From Rathayibacter sp. VKM Ac-2856 (lineage in GTDB: Bacteria; Actinomycetota; Actinomycetes; Actinomycetales; Microbacteriaceae): a stretch of 64,000 nt of DNA. The position numbers and the translations under genes are program-made. Below, piece after piece: positions 34,566 to 42,496 of the stretch. Location: contig NZ_JABMLF010000003.1 in NCBI RefSeq assembly GCF_013205055.1, positions 248,001-312,000 of the forward strand, in the 5' to 3' direction. The notes under the pieces were generated by a model, which was given only the letters and a program-made list of their open reading frames with translations, searched no databases and was not told the origin of the DNA. Every line of letters begins with the position of its first letter. The first letter of the stretch is position 1.

Positions 34566-35306
34566 TCAGCTCTCGACGACCGGCAGCTCGGCGACCGCGA
34601 CCGCTCCGCCGCTCTCGTCGGTGATCTCGATCGACGCGACGGAGGGACGCAGGACCGCCGCGTTCATCGCGCAGTCGAGCTCGGCCTCGCTGCCGAGGAA
34701 CGAGCCGGAGGGGAGCCGCAGTCCCGTCGCCGTGACGAGGACGACCTCGTAGCTCTCGCCGACGGCGAAGCCGCTGCCGCGCAGGATCGTCTCGGTGCCC
34801 CAGGTGTGCGCGACGAGCTCGGCGTCGATGTCGAGGTCCGCGTCCTCGGCGAAGGCGATCGGCTCGGCCGCGCCGAGGGTGCCCGGTCCGCCCTCGGGTG
34901 GACGGTCCGTGAGCGCCAGGACGCCGAGCCCGCCGATCGCGCCGAGCGCGAGGCATGCGGCGGCGGCTGTCGCCTGAAGCGCGATCCGGCGCCCCCGTGC
35001 AGGACGAGCCGGCACGGACTCCGCGCCGCCGACGCGCGGCAGCGCCACCAGCGGCGCGGGAGAGCCGAGGGCGGCCACGCGATCCGCCAGCTCCGCGGAC
35101 GGCTGCGGCTCCTCCCACCGGCCGACGCCGCGGAGACCCTCGAGCACCGCGCCGAAGGACGCCAGCTCCTCGTCGATGCTCGGATCGACGGCGCGGAGGC
35201 GGTCCAGCGCGGCGGACTCCTCGGCCGACAGCTCGCCGGCGAGCGCCGCGGCGATCAGCTCCTCCCGACGTCCGGCGTCTCCGCCCGGTCGATCTGCGCC
35301 TGTCAC
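34566..35306 (-). CDS. anti-sigma factor, RskA-like
   Basis: The 246-residue protein has a cytoplasmic N-domain with ELIAAALAGELSAEESAALD (like the helix pair of RskA-type anti-sigma factors, without the HxxxCxxC zinc motif), one TM helix near 108-133 and an exported C-terminal beta domain. It would bind and inhibit the ECF sigma factor encoded directly upstream; the GTG start overlaps that gene's stop (GTGA), the usual arrangement. The signal sensed by the outer domain is unknown. Confidence 0.82.
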   Translation of the reverse strand: MTGADRPGGDAGRREELIAAALAGELSAEESAALDRLRAVDPSIDEELASFGAVLEGLRGVGRWEEPQPSAELADRVAALGSPAPLVALPRVGGAESVPARPARGRRIALQATAAAACLALGAIGGLGVLALTDRPPEGGPGTLGAAEPIAFAEDADLDIDAELVAHTWGTETILRGSGFAVGESYEVVLVTATGLRLPSGSFLGSEAELDCAMNAAVLRPSVASIEITDESGGAVAVAELPVVES

Positions 35307-35851
35307 GAACGGTCCTCCGAGGTCGGGTCGGGCCCCGCGAGCTGCGTGCGGAGCGCCTTGAGAGCGTAGAACGTGCGGGTGCGGAGCGTCGCGACCGCGA
35401 CTCCCGTCGCCGCGGACACCTCCGCGTAGCTCTCGCCGTTGAGGTGGATCGCCACGACCACCTGCCGGTGCTCGGGCGAGAGGCGGGCGAGCGCCTCGAC
35501 CATCATCAGCGGCTCCAGCAGGTCGGCCTGCTCGCCGGGGACGTCCTCGAGCGCGTCGGCCGGCACGATGCGCGGCAGGCGCTGCACGGAGCGGTGGGCG
35601 TCGACGATCACGTTGCGGGCGATCGCGAAGAGCCAGGTGCGCGGGCTCGCCCGCTCGGCGGCGTAGCGGTCGCGCGAGCGCCAGGCGCGCAGGAACGTCT
35701 CCTGCACGCAGTCCTCGGCCAGACCGCGGTCGCGCAGCGCGTTGACGGCGAAGCCCAGCAGGGCGGACCCGTGCTCGTCGAAGGCCGCGGTGAGGTCGAT
35801 GCCGGCGCCGGGGCCGGAAGCCGCGACCGGCTCCGGATCGGGATGCGTCAT
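35303..35851 (-). CDS. ECF-family RNA polymerase sigma factor
   Basis: The 182-residue protein has sigma region 2 (AEDCVQETFLRAWRSRDRY and RTWLFAIARNVIVDAHR) and region 4 (LSPEHRQVVVAIHLNGESYAEVSAATGVAVATLRTR helix-turn-helix), with no region 3. ATG 35851 is preferred over an in-frame ATG at 35872 because GAGGGGA lies about 10 bases upstream. It is probably of the SigK/RpoE-like type, controlled by the overlapping anti-sigma gene. Its regulon cannot be read here. Confidence 0.9.
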   Translation of the reverse strand: MTHPDPEPVAASGPGAGIDLTAAFDEHGSALLGFAVNALRDRGLAEDCVQETFLRAWRSRDRYAAERASPRTWLFAIARNVIVDAHRSVQRLPRIVPADALEDVPGEQADLLEPLMMVEALARLSPEHRQVVVAIHLNGESYAEVSAATGVAVATLRTRTFYALKALRTQLAGPDPTSEDRS

Positions 35852-36000
35852 CGCCGTGCAGTCCCCTCGTCGCATCGTCGTCGCCGCGAGTGCCATCGAC
35901 GCCTCCCGTTCCGACCGGCCGAAGAGCCCGTCGGAGGAGGTACGTCCCGGACGACCGAGACGTTCATCCGAGCACGGAACCCCAGTCTATGAAGGATCTC

Positions 36001-36582
36001 TCAGCCGCCGGGGAGCCCGGACGGCCGGTCCTCGCGCGGCCGGCCCTTCACAGCGAAGGCGCCGAGGGCGTAGGCGAGCAGGAGCAGCGCCATCACGACG
36101 CCGGACGCCACCGCCGCGAGCACGGCCGCCGCCCCGCTGCCGACGAGCAGGCCCAGCCCGCCGAGCACGACCAGCGCGCCGCCGAGCACGGCGAACATCC
36201 GCTCGGAGAACGCCCACGCGAACGGCAGGAAGTGCAGCCCGACCACGAGCGCGATCAGCGCCGGCCGGAGCTCGCCGCGGCCCGCCGCCTCGAGGGCGCG
36301 GCTGCCGGCGGCGATGAGCGCGAACTCCGCGACGACGCAGGCTCCGTAGACCGCGAGGCGCATCGGCCGCGGCGGCGCGAACGGCCCGAGCGGACGCGGC
36401 CGGACGAAGAGGAACCAGAGCGCGGCGGCGACCGTCGCGGCGACGAGGATCCGCGCGACGAGGGCGACGGGCTCCGCGGGCGAGTACGAGAAGGCGAAGA
36501 CAACGGCGCCGGCGAGGCCCACGACCGCGCCGAGTCGCCGGGGATCCGCGAACCGCGGGGGACCGTCCTGCTCCGTCGCCAT
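36001..36582 (-). CDS. multi-pass membrane protein of unknown function
   Basis: The 193-residue product has six hydrophobic segments (AVVGLAGAVVFAFSY, ILVAATVAAALWFLF, AVYGACVVAEFALIAAG and others) and an Arg/Pro-rich C-terminus. I prefer ATG 36582 (GAGG about 10 bases upstream) to GTG 36600. No named family is recognised. An A+T-rich palindrome at 36638 lies in the upstream region and may control it. Confidence 0.65.
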   Translation of the reverse strand: MATEQDGPPRFADPRRLGAVVGLAGAVVFAFSYSPAEPVALVARILVAATVAAALWFLFVRPRPLGPFAPPRPMRLAVYGACVVAEFALIAAGSRALEAAGRGELRPALIALVVGLHFLPFAWAFSERMFAVLGGALVVLGGLGLLVGSGAAAVLAAVASGVVMALLLLAYALGAFAVKGRPREDRPSGLPGG

Positions 36583-36637
36583 CCCGGCAGCCTCGCACAC
36601 GGGCCCGCTCAGGATGCGTGTAGGAGAAAATAGGCCG

Positions 36638-36657
36638 GAATTGGGAATTCCTAATTC
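36638..36657. promoter_or_regulatory. A+T-rich 20-bp palindrome, candidate operator
   Basis: GAATTGGGAATTCCTAATTC is palindromic at 18 of 20 positions, in a rare A+T-rich island (36625-36660). On the minus strand, CCTATTTTCTCC follows it toward the membrane gene, so TATTTT could be a -10 with the palindrome at or above the -35. It looks like a dimer binding site. Confidence 0.5.
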
Positions 36658-36728
36658 TGGGCAGTCGATGGCAATCTTCGGGGCGGGCGAGGGTCGCAGC
36701 GGTGGAGAAGCGGGTCCGGCAGCCCGCC

Positions 36729-37700
36729 CTACTTCGGAGCCGCCCCGTCACGGACCAGCCGCGGGACCAGCCGGACGAGCACGACCATTCCCACCAGCTC
36801 GACGAGGGTCTGCGTCACGACGACGACCGGGGCGAGTGCCAGCGGCGCGGGGAGGGCGAGGGCGAGCGGCAGCACCACGAGGGAGTTGCGGGTCGCTCCG
36901 CTGAACACGAGCGCCCGTGACACGGGGACGTCGAGGCGGAGGAGCCGGGCCGTCCCGAGACCGGCGGCGACCATGATCGCGAGGAACGCGGCGTAGAGCG
37001 GGACGAGGACGAGCAGCTCCCCGGCGGCGGCGCCGACCGCTCCGATCTGGGAGGCGACGACGACGAGGAGGGTCGCCGCCATCAGCGGGACCATCAGGCC
37101 GAGCATCGTCGACTCGACGACGCGCCCGGCGCGGTGCCGGCGGCCGAGGGCCTGCACGAGCGCGGCGGCCGTGAGCGGCAGCACGATCAGCAGCAGGAGC
37201 GCCCGGAGGAAGGGGCCGATCTCGACGACGGCGACGCCGGACGGTCCGAGGAGGAGCAGCAGGTACAGCGGCAGGAGCAGGAGCTGCGCGAGCATCAGCA
37301 GCGGTGCGGCGGCGAGCAGCCGGTCGGAGGCGCCGCCCGCGAGGCCGGCGAAGACGATCACGTAGTCGATGCAGGGGGTGAGCAGCACGAGCAGCACTCC
37401 GAAGAGGAGGGCCGGGCTGTCGGCGACGAAGCGGGAGAGGCCGTAGGCGACGACGGGGACGACGGCGAAGTTCAGCAGCGCGACCGCGGCGAGGAAGCGG
37501 ACGTCGCGCAGGGAGCGGCCGATCGCCGCGAACGGGACGCCGAGGAACGTCGCGAACAGCAGCAGCCCGAGCACCGGCTCGATCGCGACCTCCAGGTGCC
37601 GGGCGGCGGGCAGCAGCAGACCGAGCACGGCGCCGGCGGCGATCGCGGCGAGGTACACGGGGATCTGCCGGCGCTCGAGCCGGGCCACGAGCGCGCTCAC
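36729..37700 (-). CDS. ACR3/bile-acid-symporter-like transporter
   Basis: The 323-residue protein has about 10 transmembrane helices with SBF/ACR3 superfamily features: LLVLLTPCIDYVIVFAGLAGG in the middle (the conserved Cys region of arsenite carriers) and LVFSGATRNSLVVLPLALALP near the C-terminus (conserved N-S/T-x-V/L-x-L-P). It probably exports arsenite or imports an organic anion. GTG 37700 lacks a ribosome-binding site; TAGCGT on the minus strand at 37736-37741 is a plausible -10. No ArsR or arsenate reductase is adjacent, so the substrate is uncertain. Confidence 0.75.
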   Translation of the reverse strand: MSALVARLERRQIPVYLAAIAAGAVLGLLLPAARHLEVAIEPVLGLLLFATFLGVPFAAIGRSLRDVRFLAAVALLNFAVVPVVAYGLSRFVADSPALLFGVLLVLLTPCIDYVIVFAGLAGGASDRLLAAAPLLMLAQLLLLPLYLLLLLGPSGVAVVEIGPFLRALLLLIVLPLTAAALVQALGRRHRAGRVVESTMLGLMVPLMAATLLVVVASQIGAVGAAAGELLVLVPLYAAFLAIMVAAGLGTARLLRLDVPVSRALVFSGATRNSLVVLPLALALPAPLALAPVVVVTQTLVELVGMVVLVRLVPRLVRDGAAPK

Positions 37701-37784
37701 GCGAGCGGGCGGGGCGGAGGAGGGGGCACGGTCCCACGCTAGGCGCTCGGGCGGCGGGCCTGCGGCTGCGCGGCCCTGCCGGCG

Positions 37785-37950
37785 TGGATCTCGATGCGCC
37801 CGCTCTGCGGGCTGCTCGATCAGCAGGAACGGGGCCGCGGGCACGCCCTGCCGGTCGGCATGCCCCTCGCTCGCGCCCCGCACATGCTGGTCGAGCAGCG
37901 CGCCCCATGCTGGTCTATTAGCGCGAAGCGCGTATCGAGACCCACCCGCG
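37785..37950. repeat. dispersed TCGAG palindromic repeats, cluster 3
   Basis: Degenerate copies: GGATCTCGATGCGCCCGC...GGGCTGCTCGATCAGCAG, then CATGCTGGTCGAGCAGCGCG and CATGCTGGTCTATTAGCGCGAAGCGCGTATCGAGACCC. They are the same family as at 18731 and 21579, here between divergent gene starts. Confidence 0.75.
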
Positions 37951-37984
37951 CAGAAGCCGGGTGCGCCGGCCCCGCCGAGCACGC

Positions 37985-38012
37985 TACGCTCATTACTCAG
38001 CCAGCTGACTAA
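37985..38012 (+). promoter_or_regulatory. promoter -10 with overlapping palindromic operator
   Basis: TACGCT (37985-37990) is a TANNNT -10. Directly downstream lies TTACTCAGCCAGCTGACTAA (37993-38012), whose halves TTACTCAGC and GCTGACTAA are inverted repeats with one mismatch and a 2-bp centre. It covers the likely start of transcription and precedes GAGGAG and ATG 38025. The arrangement is that of a repressor site, of a type often bound by MarR-like dimers; no such regulator gene is next to it. Confidence 0.65.
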
Positions 38013-38024
38013 TCGAGGAGCGAC

Positions 38025-38852
38025 ATGACCGCCACGACATCCCCCACCCGCGCGGACCGCATCCGGCAGTCGGTGGTCGCCGTGAGCGCCGTGCTCGCCG
38101 TCGTCGGCTCCTTCATCGGCTCGGGAGCTGCGGGCGGCACGCAGATCCAGAACGCCGCCGGCGGCGCGCTCTCCGCCTCGTCGACGCCCGTCGCGCCCGA
38201 CGGACCGGCCTTCGCGATCTGGAGCGTCATCTACACCGGCCTCATCGGCTACGCGATCTGGCAGTTCCTCCCCTCGCAGGCCGCCCGCACCCGCCACCGC
38301 CGCCTGGGCTATTGGGCCGCGGCGAGCCTGCTGCTGAACGCCGCGTGGATCCTCGTCGTGCAGGCCGGACTGCTCGTGCTCAGCGTCGTGGTGATCGTCC
38401 TCCTGCTCGCCGTGCTCGCCCGGATCTTCGTGATCCTGCGCACCAGCCGCACCGGCGGCGTCGTCGACGCGGTCCTCACGGACGGCACGTTCGGCCTCTA
38501 CCTCGGCTGGGTGTGCGTCGCGACCGTCGCCAACATCACGGCGGCCCTCGTCGGTTCGGGGATCGGCAGCGCCGACGGACCCGGCGCCGCACCCTGGGCC
38601 GTCGCGATCCTGCTCGTCGCCGCGCTGATCGGCGTGCTGATCGCCGTCACCGGCCGCGGCCGCCTCGCGCCGATGCTGTCGCTGTGCTGGGGCCTCGTCT
38701 GGGTCGCCGTCGGGCGCTTCACGGGCGAGCTCCTCTCGGCGCCCGCGGGAACGGCGGCGCTGATCGCGGCGGCGATCGTGCTCGTCGCGACGATCCTGCT
38801 CCGCCTCACCGCGGGCCGCCGCACCACCGCGGCACGGGCGGCCACCGCCTGA
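38025..38852 (+). CDS. TspO/MBR-like tryptophan-rich membrane protein
   Basis: The 275-residue protein has about seven hydrophobic helices. Segments PDGPAFAIWSVIYTGLIGYAIWQFLP and WAAASLLLNAAWI resemble the conserved P-x-W/F-x-W-x2-L-Y motifs of the TspO superfamily, though it is longer than classic five-helix TspO. Function may be porphyrin-, light- or stress-related, but this is not shown. GAGGAG 4 bases before ATG and the palindromic operator make regulation by a repressor likely. It is followed directly by a broken dehydrogenase gene. Confidence 0.7.
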   Translation: MTATTSPTRADRIRQSVVAVSAVLAVVGSFIGSGAAGGTQIQNAAGGALSASSTPVAPDGPAFAIWSVIYTGLIGYAIWQFLPSQAARTRHRRLGYWAAASLLLNAAWILVVQAGLLVLSVVVIVLLLAVLARIFVILRTSRTGGVVDAVLTDGTFGLYLGWVCVATVANITAALVGSGIGSADGPGAAPWAVAILLVAALIGVLIAVTGRGRLAPMLSLCWGLVWVAVGRFTGELLSAPAGTAALIAAAIVLVATILLRLTAGRRTTAARAATA

Positions 38853-38860
38853 TCCTCAGC

Positions 38861-39331
38861 CGGGCCGAGGTGACGGTCTTCACCACGTCCGCGTCGAAGA
38901 CCGACGACGCCCTCGCGCTCGGGGCCGCTCACGTCGTCGTCTCCCGCGACGAGGAGGCGATGGCCGAGCAGCGCGGGCGGCTCGACCTGATCCTCGACAC
39001 CGTCTCGGCGCCGCACGACCTCGCGCCGTACCTGCACGCGCTCGCCCTCGACGGCGCGCTCGGCGTCCTCGGACTGCTCGCGCCGGTCACCGTGGACGTG
39101 ACCGACCTGCTGATCGGACGCAAGAGCCTCACCTCGGGCGGCAGTGGCGGCACCCGCAGCACCCGCGAGCTGCTCGCCTTCTGCGGGGAGCACAGTGTCA
39201 CGGCGGACGTCGAGGTGCTCCCCTCCGCCCGGGTGGGCGAGGCGCTCGAGCGCCTCGCCGCGAACGACGTCCGCTACCGCATCGTCCTCGACCTGTCGGA
39301 CCTCGACGCGACCCTCGGCGGAGCGAACTGA
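38861..39331 (+). pseudogene. C-terminal fragment of zinc-type alcohol dehydrogenase
   Basis: The frame encodes AEVTVFTTSASKTDDALALGAAHVVVSRD followed by LDLILDTVSAPHDLAPYLHALALDGALGVLG, the second half of the Rossmann domain and the end of a YahK/AdhC-like NADP alcohol dehydrogenase. It stops normally at 39331. The catalytic zinc domain and the GxGGLG nucleotide-binding loop are missing, and no ribosome-binding site precedes it. The region upstream is the TspO-like gene end. A deletion likely removed about the first 200 residues. Confidence 0.8.
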
Positions 39332-39334
39332 TCG

Positions 39335-39407
39335 GCGGCCGCCGGAAGTACCCCGAGAGCGCCATCTTCTTGGAGCGACGCGCCCGGTCCTCGAGGATCG
39401 ACGGATG
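39335..39407 (+). repeat. 75-bp dispersed repeat, copy A
   Basis: This copy (CGGCCGCCGGAAGTACCCCG, AGCGCCATCTTCTTGGAGC, CCTCGAGGATCGACGGATG) aligns over about 73 bp with 40013-40084. It ends at the ATG of the Phd-like gene. The terminal part folds through GTCNTCGAGGATCGAC. Confidence 0.7.
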
Positions 39408-39938
39408 TCCTCGACCACCCCACCGCTCGCGCGCCGCATCAGCGACGCAACGCATCGAGTACCTCGTGTGCTCGACGTCCTCGACGACGCGCTCACTGAG
39501 CGAGGGATGACTCTCCTCGGCGCCCAGCACTACGAGACCACCCGCAGCGCACGGACCAGCTTCGAACAGGTGATCGACGGAGCGGTCCGCGGCAGCAGCG
39601 TCACCGTGCGCCGCGACGGCGACTCCGTGGCCGTCGTCGACGCCACGCGGTACCGCAGGTACCTCGCACGGACGGTCACCGCCGATGTCCGCGTGCGTCA
39701 GGAGGACGGCGTCTTCGCGATGATCATGGTCGACCCGGCGATCACCGTGGAGGACGAGGACTACGAGGCCCTCGTGGCCGACATGCTCCTCTCTCTGCGC
39801 GAGTACGCGAAGGACTGGCAGAACCACCTGATGACCGCGCCGAACCACGCGGAGAACTGGGGGCTCGTGCAGCTCGTGGAGCTGTCCGACGACACGCAGC
39901 TGACCGCGTGGCTCCTCGGCACGAACGAGCACGGATGA
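39405..39938 (+). CDS. Phd-like antitoxin-type protein with C-terminal extension
   Basis: The 177-residue protein has a middle segment (SFEQVIDGAVRGSSVTVRRDGDSVAVVDATRYRRYL) resembling the Phd/YefM fold, in which F-x-x-x-L-x-x-V-x-x-G-x-x-V-x-V-x-R-x-G-x-x-V-A-V is typical. An N-terminal helix and a distinct acidic C-terminal domain of about 85 residues surround it. Upstream, ATCGACGG is only a weak ribosome-binding site. The Abi/HEPN gene lies 290 bases downstream on the same strand, so it may be its partner. This assignment is tentative. Confidence 0.5.
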   Translation: MSSTTPPLARRISDATHRVPRVLDVLDDALTERGMTLLGAQHYETTRSARTSFEQVIDGAVRGSSVTVRRDGDSVAVVDATRYRRYLARTVTADVRVRQEDGVFAMIMVDPAITVEDEDYEALVADMLLSLREYAKDWQNHLMTAPNHAENWGLVQLVELSDDTQLTAWLLGTNEHG

Positions 39939-40228
39939 GCAGGCGTCCCGCGCCGACGGGCGAGCACCACGACGACTTCTGCCTCACTGGGGAGTGGTCG
40001 GGAGGCACCCCGGCGCCCGCCGGACCACCCGCGAAGCGCCAGATCCTTGAAGCCAGGCAGCCGTCCCTCGAGGATCGAGGGATGCCGACCAGCCTTCACG
40101 CCCGTAACGCTCGACCGCCTTTAACGGTGATCGCCCCGGCGCGCCGACGCTCTCGCGTCCCGTCCGGGGCATACAAGAGGAACGGTATCAGGACCGCGAG
40201 GTCCGCTTCCGCTCCGGGCGCCGAATGA
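39935..40228 (+). other. possible small gene or leader between Phd-like and Abi genes
   Basis: An open frame from ATG 39935 (overlapping the previous stop, ATGA) reaches a stop at 40228 that overlaps the next ATG (40225). An internal ATG at 40082 gives a 48-residue basic peptide. The overlaps at both ends suggest translational coupling, but residues are Arg/Pro-rich and the frame crosses repeat copy B, so it may be non-coding. Confidence 0.3.
40013..40084 (+). repeat. 75-bp dispersed repeat, copy B
   Basis: Matches copy A (CGCCCGCCGGACCACCCGCG, AGCGCCAGATCCTTGAAGCC, CCCTCGAGGATCGAGGGATG). The end forms a perfect 7-bp hairpin, CCCTCGA-GGA-TCGAGGG. Like copy A, it ends at an ATG. Confidence 0.7.
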
Positions 40229-40896
40229 TGCCCGTCGACCCTGCGACCCTGCCGAATCTGCCGGCGGTCATCGGGAGCAGTCGCCTGGGCCCTTATCTCC
40301 TCGAGACCGGCGATCAGGCCACCGCGCTCCGCCTGTACTCCTGGAACATCGAGGCGAGCACCTCGATCCTCGGGGCGAGCTCCGCGCTCGACGTCGGTGT
40401 CCGCAACGCGATGCACCGCGTTCTCGCGGCGCACTGGGGTCGGGAGCCGTGGTGGGAGGTCGCGCCACTGCGGGCGAACGAGAGCGATCAGATCCGGGAC
40501 GCGGTCGGCTTCCTCGACCGACGCCGGGGCAAGGGCCAGTGGTCGGCCGGTCACCTCGTCGCCGAGCTGCGGGCGTCGTTCTGGGAGGGGCTGCTGGTGA
40601 ACCGCTACCACCGCGGACTCTGGGAGCCCGCACTCAGGCGGGCGTTCCCCTCCTTCACCGGTCGCCGCGGCGACCTGCACGCACGTCTGGAGCGGCTGAG
40701 ACTGCTCCGCAACCGAGCCGCACACCACGAGCCGGTGCACGCTCGCGACCTGATGATCGACCACCGCTATCTGTGCGAAGTGGCGCAGTACATCGACGAC
40801 GACCTCGCAGCCTGGATCCGGAGCCACTCCCGGTTGCCCGGAATCGTCGCGGCGCGCGCCGACACCGTCGCGGGCCGAAGGGCCACCCGCTTCTGA
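40225..40896 (+). CDS. Abi family (HEPN-type) protein
   Basis: The 223-residue protein resembles AbiD/AbiF-like (Abi_2) proteins. It has an N-terminal YLLETGDQATALRLYSWNIEAS helix region, helical middle repeats, and near the C-terminus RNRAAHHEPV, a perfect R-x4-H motif (Arg162, His167) as in HEPN RNases. Such proteins cut RNA and stop growth in phage defence or toxin-antitoxin systems. ATG 40225 overlaps the upstream small frame's stop. No phage genes are nearby. It could form a unit with the Phd-like gene. Confidence 0.75.
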   Translation: MMPVDPATLPNLPAVIGSSRLGPYLLETGDQATALRLYSWNIEASTSILGASSALDVGVRNAMHRVLAAHWGREPWWEVAPLRANESDQIRDAVGFLDRRRGKGQWSAGHLVAELRASFWEGLLVNRYHRGLWEPALRRAFPSFTGRRGDLHARLERLRLLRNRAAHHEPVHARDLMIDHRYLCEVAQYIDDDLAAWIRSHSRLPGIVAARADTVAGRRATRF

Positions 40897-40921
40897 GGCG
40901 TGACCCTCCGATGCGCGACAG

Positions 40922-41040
40922 GACGCGGAACGGGGCTCGCGCCCTCCGCAGAGCCCGTCGCGCGTCCACTCGCGAGGCGCGGGGTATGCGAGTGGACGCG
41001 GAACGGGGGCTGCGGGGGTGGCGGAGCCCGGTGCGCGTCG
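40922..41040. repeat. 45-bp direct repeat flanking a 13-bp-stem hairpin
   Basis: GACGCGGAACGGGGCT...GAGCCCG...GCGCGTC (40922-40967) is repeated at 40994-41040. Between them, CGCGTCCACTCGC (40961-40973) pairs perfectly with GCGAGTGGACGCG (40988-41000) around a 14-base loop. It lies between the convergent Abi gene (ends 40896) and the EBO operon (ends 41072) and could terminate both. Confidence 0.75.
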
Positions 41041-41071
41041 ACTCGGGGCGTGCGCACAGCGGCGGGCCGCG

Positions 41072-42496
41072 TCAGGCTCGGGACGACGCGGCCTCGCGGG
41101 CGAGGGACGGGGCGTGCGCCGCGAGCACCAGGTCGCGGACGGCCGTGACCGGCAGCGACGCGGCGGCGGCCGGCAGCAGGTCCGGGTCCGAGGTCAGCAC
41201 CAGCGGGGTGTCGGCCGCCGACGCCGGCAGGCGGCCGTGCGTGCCGCGCACCAGCGACGCGTCCAGCGGCACCAGGTTCATCGCGTAGCGCAGCCCGAGG
41301 GCCTTCTTCGCGAGGTTGCCGGCCGCCTTCGCCTTCACCAGCCTGTCGGCGGGGTCGAAGAACAGCTCCGCCGGGTCGTAGCCGGGCTTGCGGTGGATGT
41401 CGACGCCGCGGGCGAAGTCCGGCGCGCGGTCGTCGTCGAGCCAGTAGTAGTAGGTGAACCACGCCCCCGGCCGCGCCACCACGACGAACTCGCCCGAGCG
41501 CTCGTGGTCGAGGCCGTACCGCGCCTGCGCAGCGCGGTCGAGCACATCGTCCACCCCGTCCAGCGCCTCGAGCAGCGAGCGCACCCGCGGCAGGTCCGCC
41601 GCGTCCGGGACGTAGACGTGCGCGATCTGGTGGTCCGCGACCGCGAAGGCGCGCGAGGTCCACGGGTCCAGCTGCTCGCGGCCGTCCTGCACGTAGACCT
41701 CGAGCAGACCCTCGCGCCGCAGCAGCCGGTTGACGTCCACGGGGGTGTCGGCCGCCGCGATCCCGTACTCCGCCACCACGACGACCGACGCGCCGAGCGC
41801 CTCCGCGTCGTCGAGCAGCGGAGCGAGCACCACGTCCAGCTCGGACGACGCCCGCCGCGCCTCGGGCGAGTCCGGCCCGAAGCGCTGCAGGTCGTAGTCG
41901 AGGTGCGGCAGGTACGCCGTGGTCAGCTCGGGCGGCCCGGAGCCGTCGCCCGCGAGCACGTGCCGGGTCGCGTCCACCATCCACTGCGTGGAGCGCAGCG
42001 ACGCGGTCGGCCCCCAGTACTGGAACAGCGGGAAGGCGCCCAGCTTGCCGACCAGCTCGTCGTGCAGCGCCGGCGGGCGGACGTAGGCGTCCGGCGACTT
42101 GCGGCCGTCCGCGTGGTAGATCGGCCGCGGCGTCACGGTGACATCGGTCGTCGCTCCCATCGCGTACCACCAGCCGATGTTGGCGGCGCGGTACGGGTCG
42201 TCGCCCGAGAGCCGGCGGGCGGTCTCCCAGACCTTCTCCCCCGTGACGAGGCGGTTGTGCTGGCGCCAGAGGTGCACCTCGCCGAGGTCGCGGAAGTACC
42301 AGCCGTTGCCGACGATCCCGTGCTGCGCGGGCATCGTGCCGGTGAGCATCGACGACTGCACGCTGCAGGTGACGGCCGGCAGGATCGTGTCGAGCGGCAG
42401 CTGCCCGCCGGCCCGGGCGAGCCGGGACAGCCGCGGCATGTCGGCGAGCGCCGTCGCGGTGAGCCCGACCACGTCGAGCAGCAGCACCGGCCTCAC
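41072..42496 (-). CDS. eboF: EboF-like nucleotide pyrophosphatase/alkaline phosphatase family protein
   Basis: The 474-residue protein is of the alkaline phosphatase/NPP superfamily. VLLLDVVGL carries metal ligand Asp8, LPAVTCSVQSSMLTG holds the nucleophile candidate Thr43, and VVVVAEYGIA and FAVADHQIAHVYV provide later metal ligands. It has no signal peptide. In EBO clusters EboF is such a phosphodiesterase acting on an unknown intermediate. Its GTG start overlaps the EboE stop (GTGA), and it is the last gene of the operon. A hairpin follows. Confidence 0.85.
   Translation of the reverse strand: MRPVLLLDVVGLTATALADMPRLSRLARAGGQLPLDTILPAVTCSVQSSMLTGTMPAQHGIVGNGWYFRDLGEVHLWRQHNRLVTGEKVWETARRLSGDDPYRAANIGWWYAMGATTDVTVTPRPIYHADGRKSPDAYVRPPALHDELVGKLGAFPLFQYWGPTASLRSTQWMVDATRHVLAGDGSGPPELTTAYLPHLDYDLQRFGPDSPEARRASSELDVVLAPLLDDAEALGASVVVVAEYGIAAADTPVDVNRLLRREGLLEVYVQDGREQLDPWTSRAFAVADHQIAHVYVPDAADLPRVRSLLEALDGVDDVLDRAAQARYGLDHERSGEFVVVARPGAWFTYYYWLDDDRAPDFARGVDIHRKPGYDPAELFFDPADRLVKAKAAGNLAKKALGLRYAMNLVPLDASLVRGTHGRLPASAADTPLVLTSDPDLLPAAAASLPVTAVRDLVLAAHAPSLAREAASSRA

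Noticed and set aside
36729-37700. Naming the transporter arsB/acr3
   Set aside because: No ArsR, arsenate reductase or other arsenic gene lies nearby, and the superfamily also transports organic anions, so no symbol was given.
18731-37950. TCGAG repeats as insertion sequence ends
   Set aside because: No transposase gene or target duplication is seen between or beside the copies. They look like non-autonomous intergenic palindromic repeats, which are common in Microbacteriaceae.
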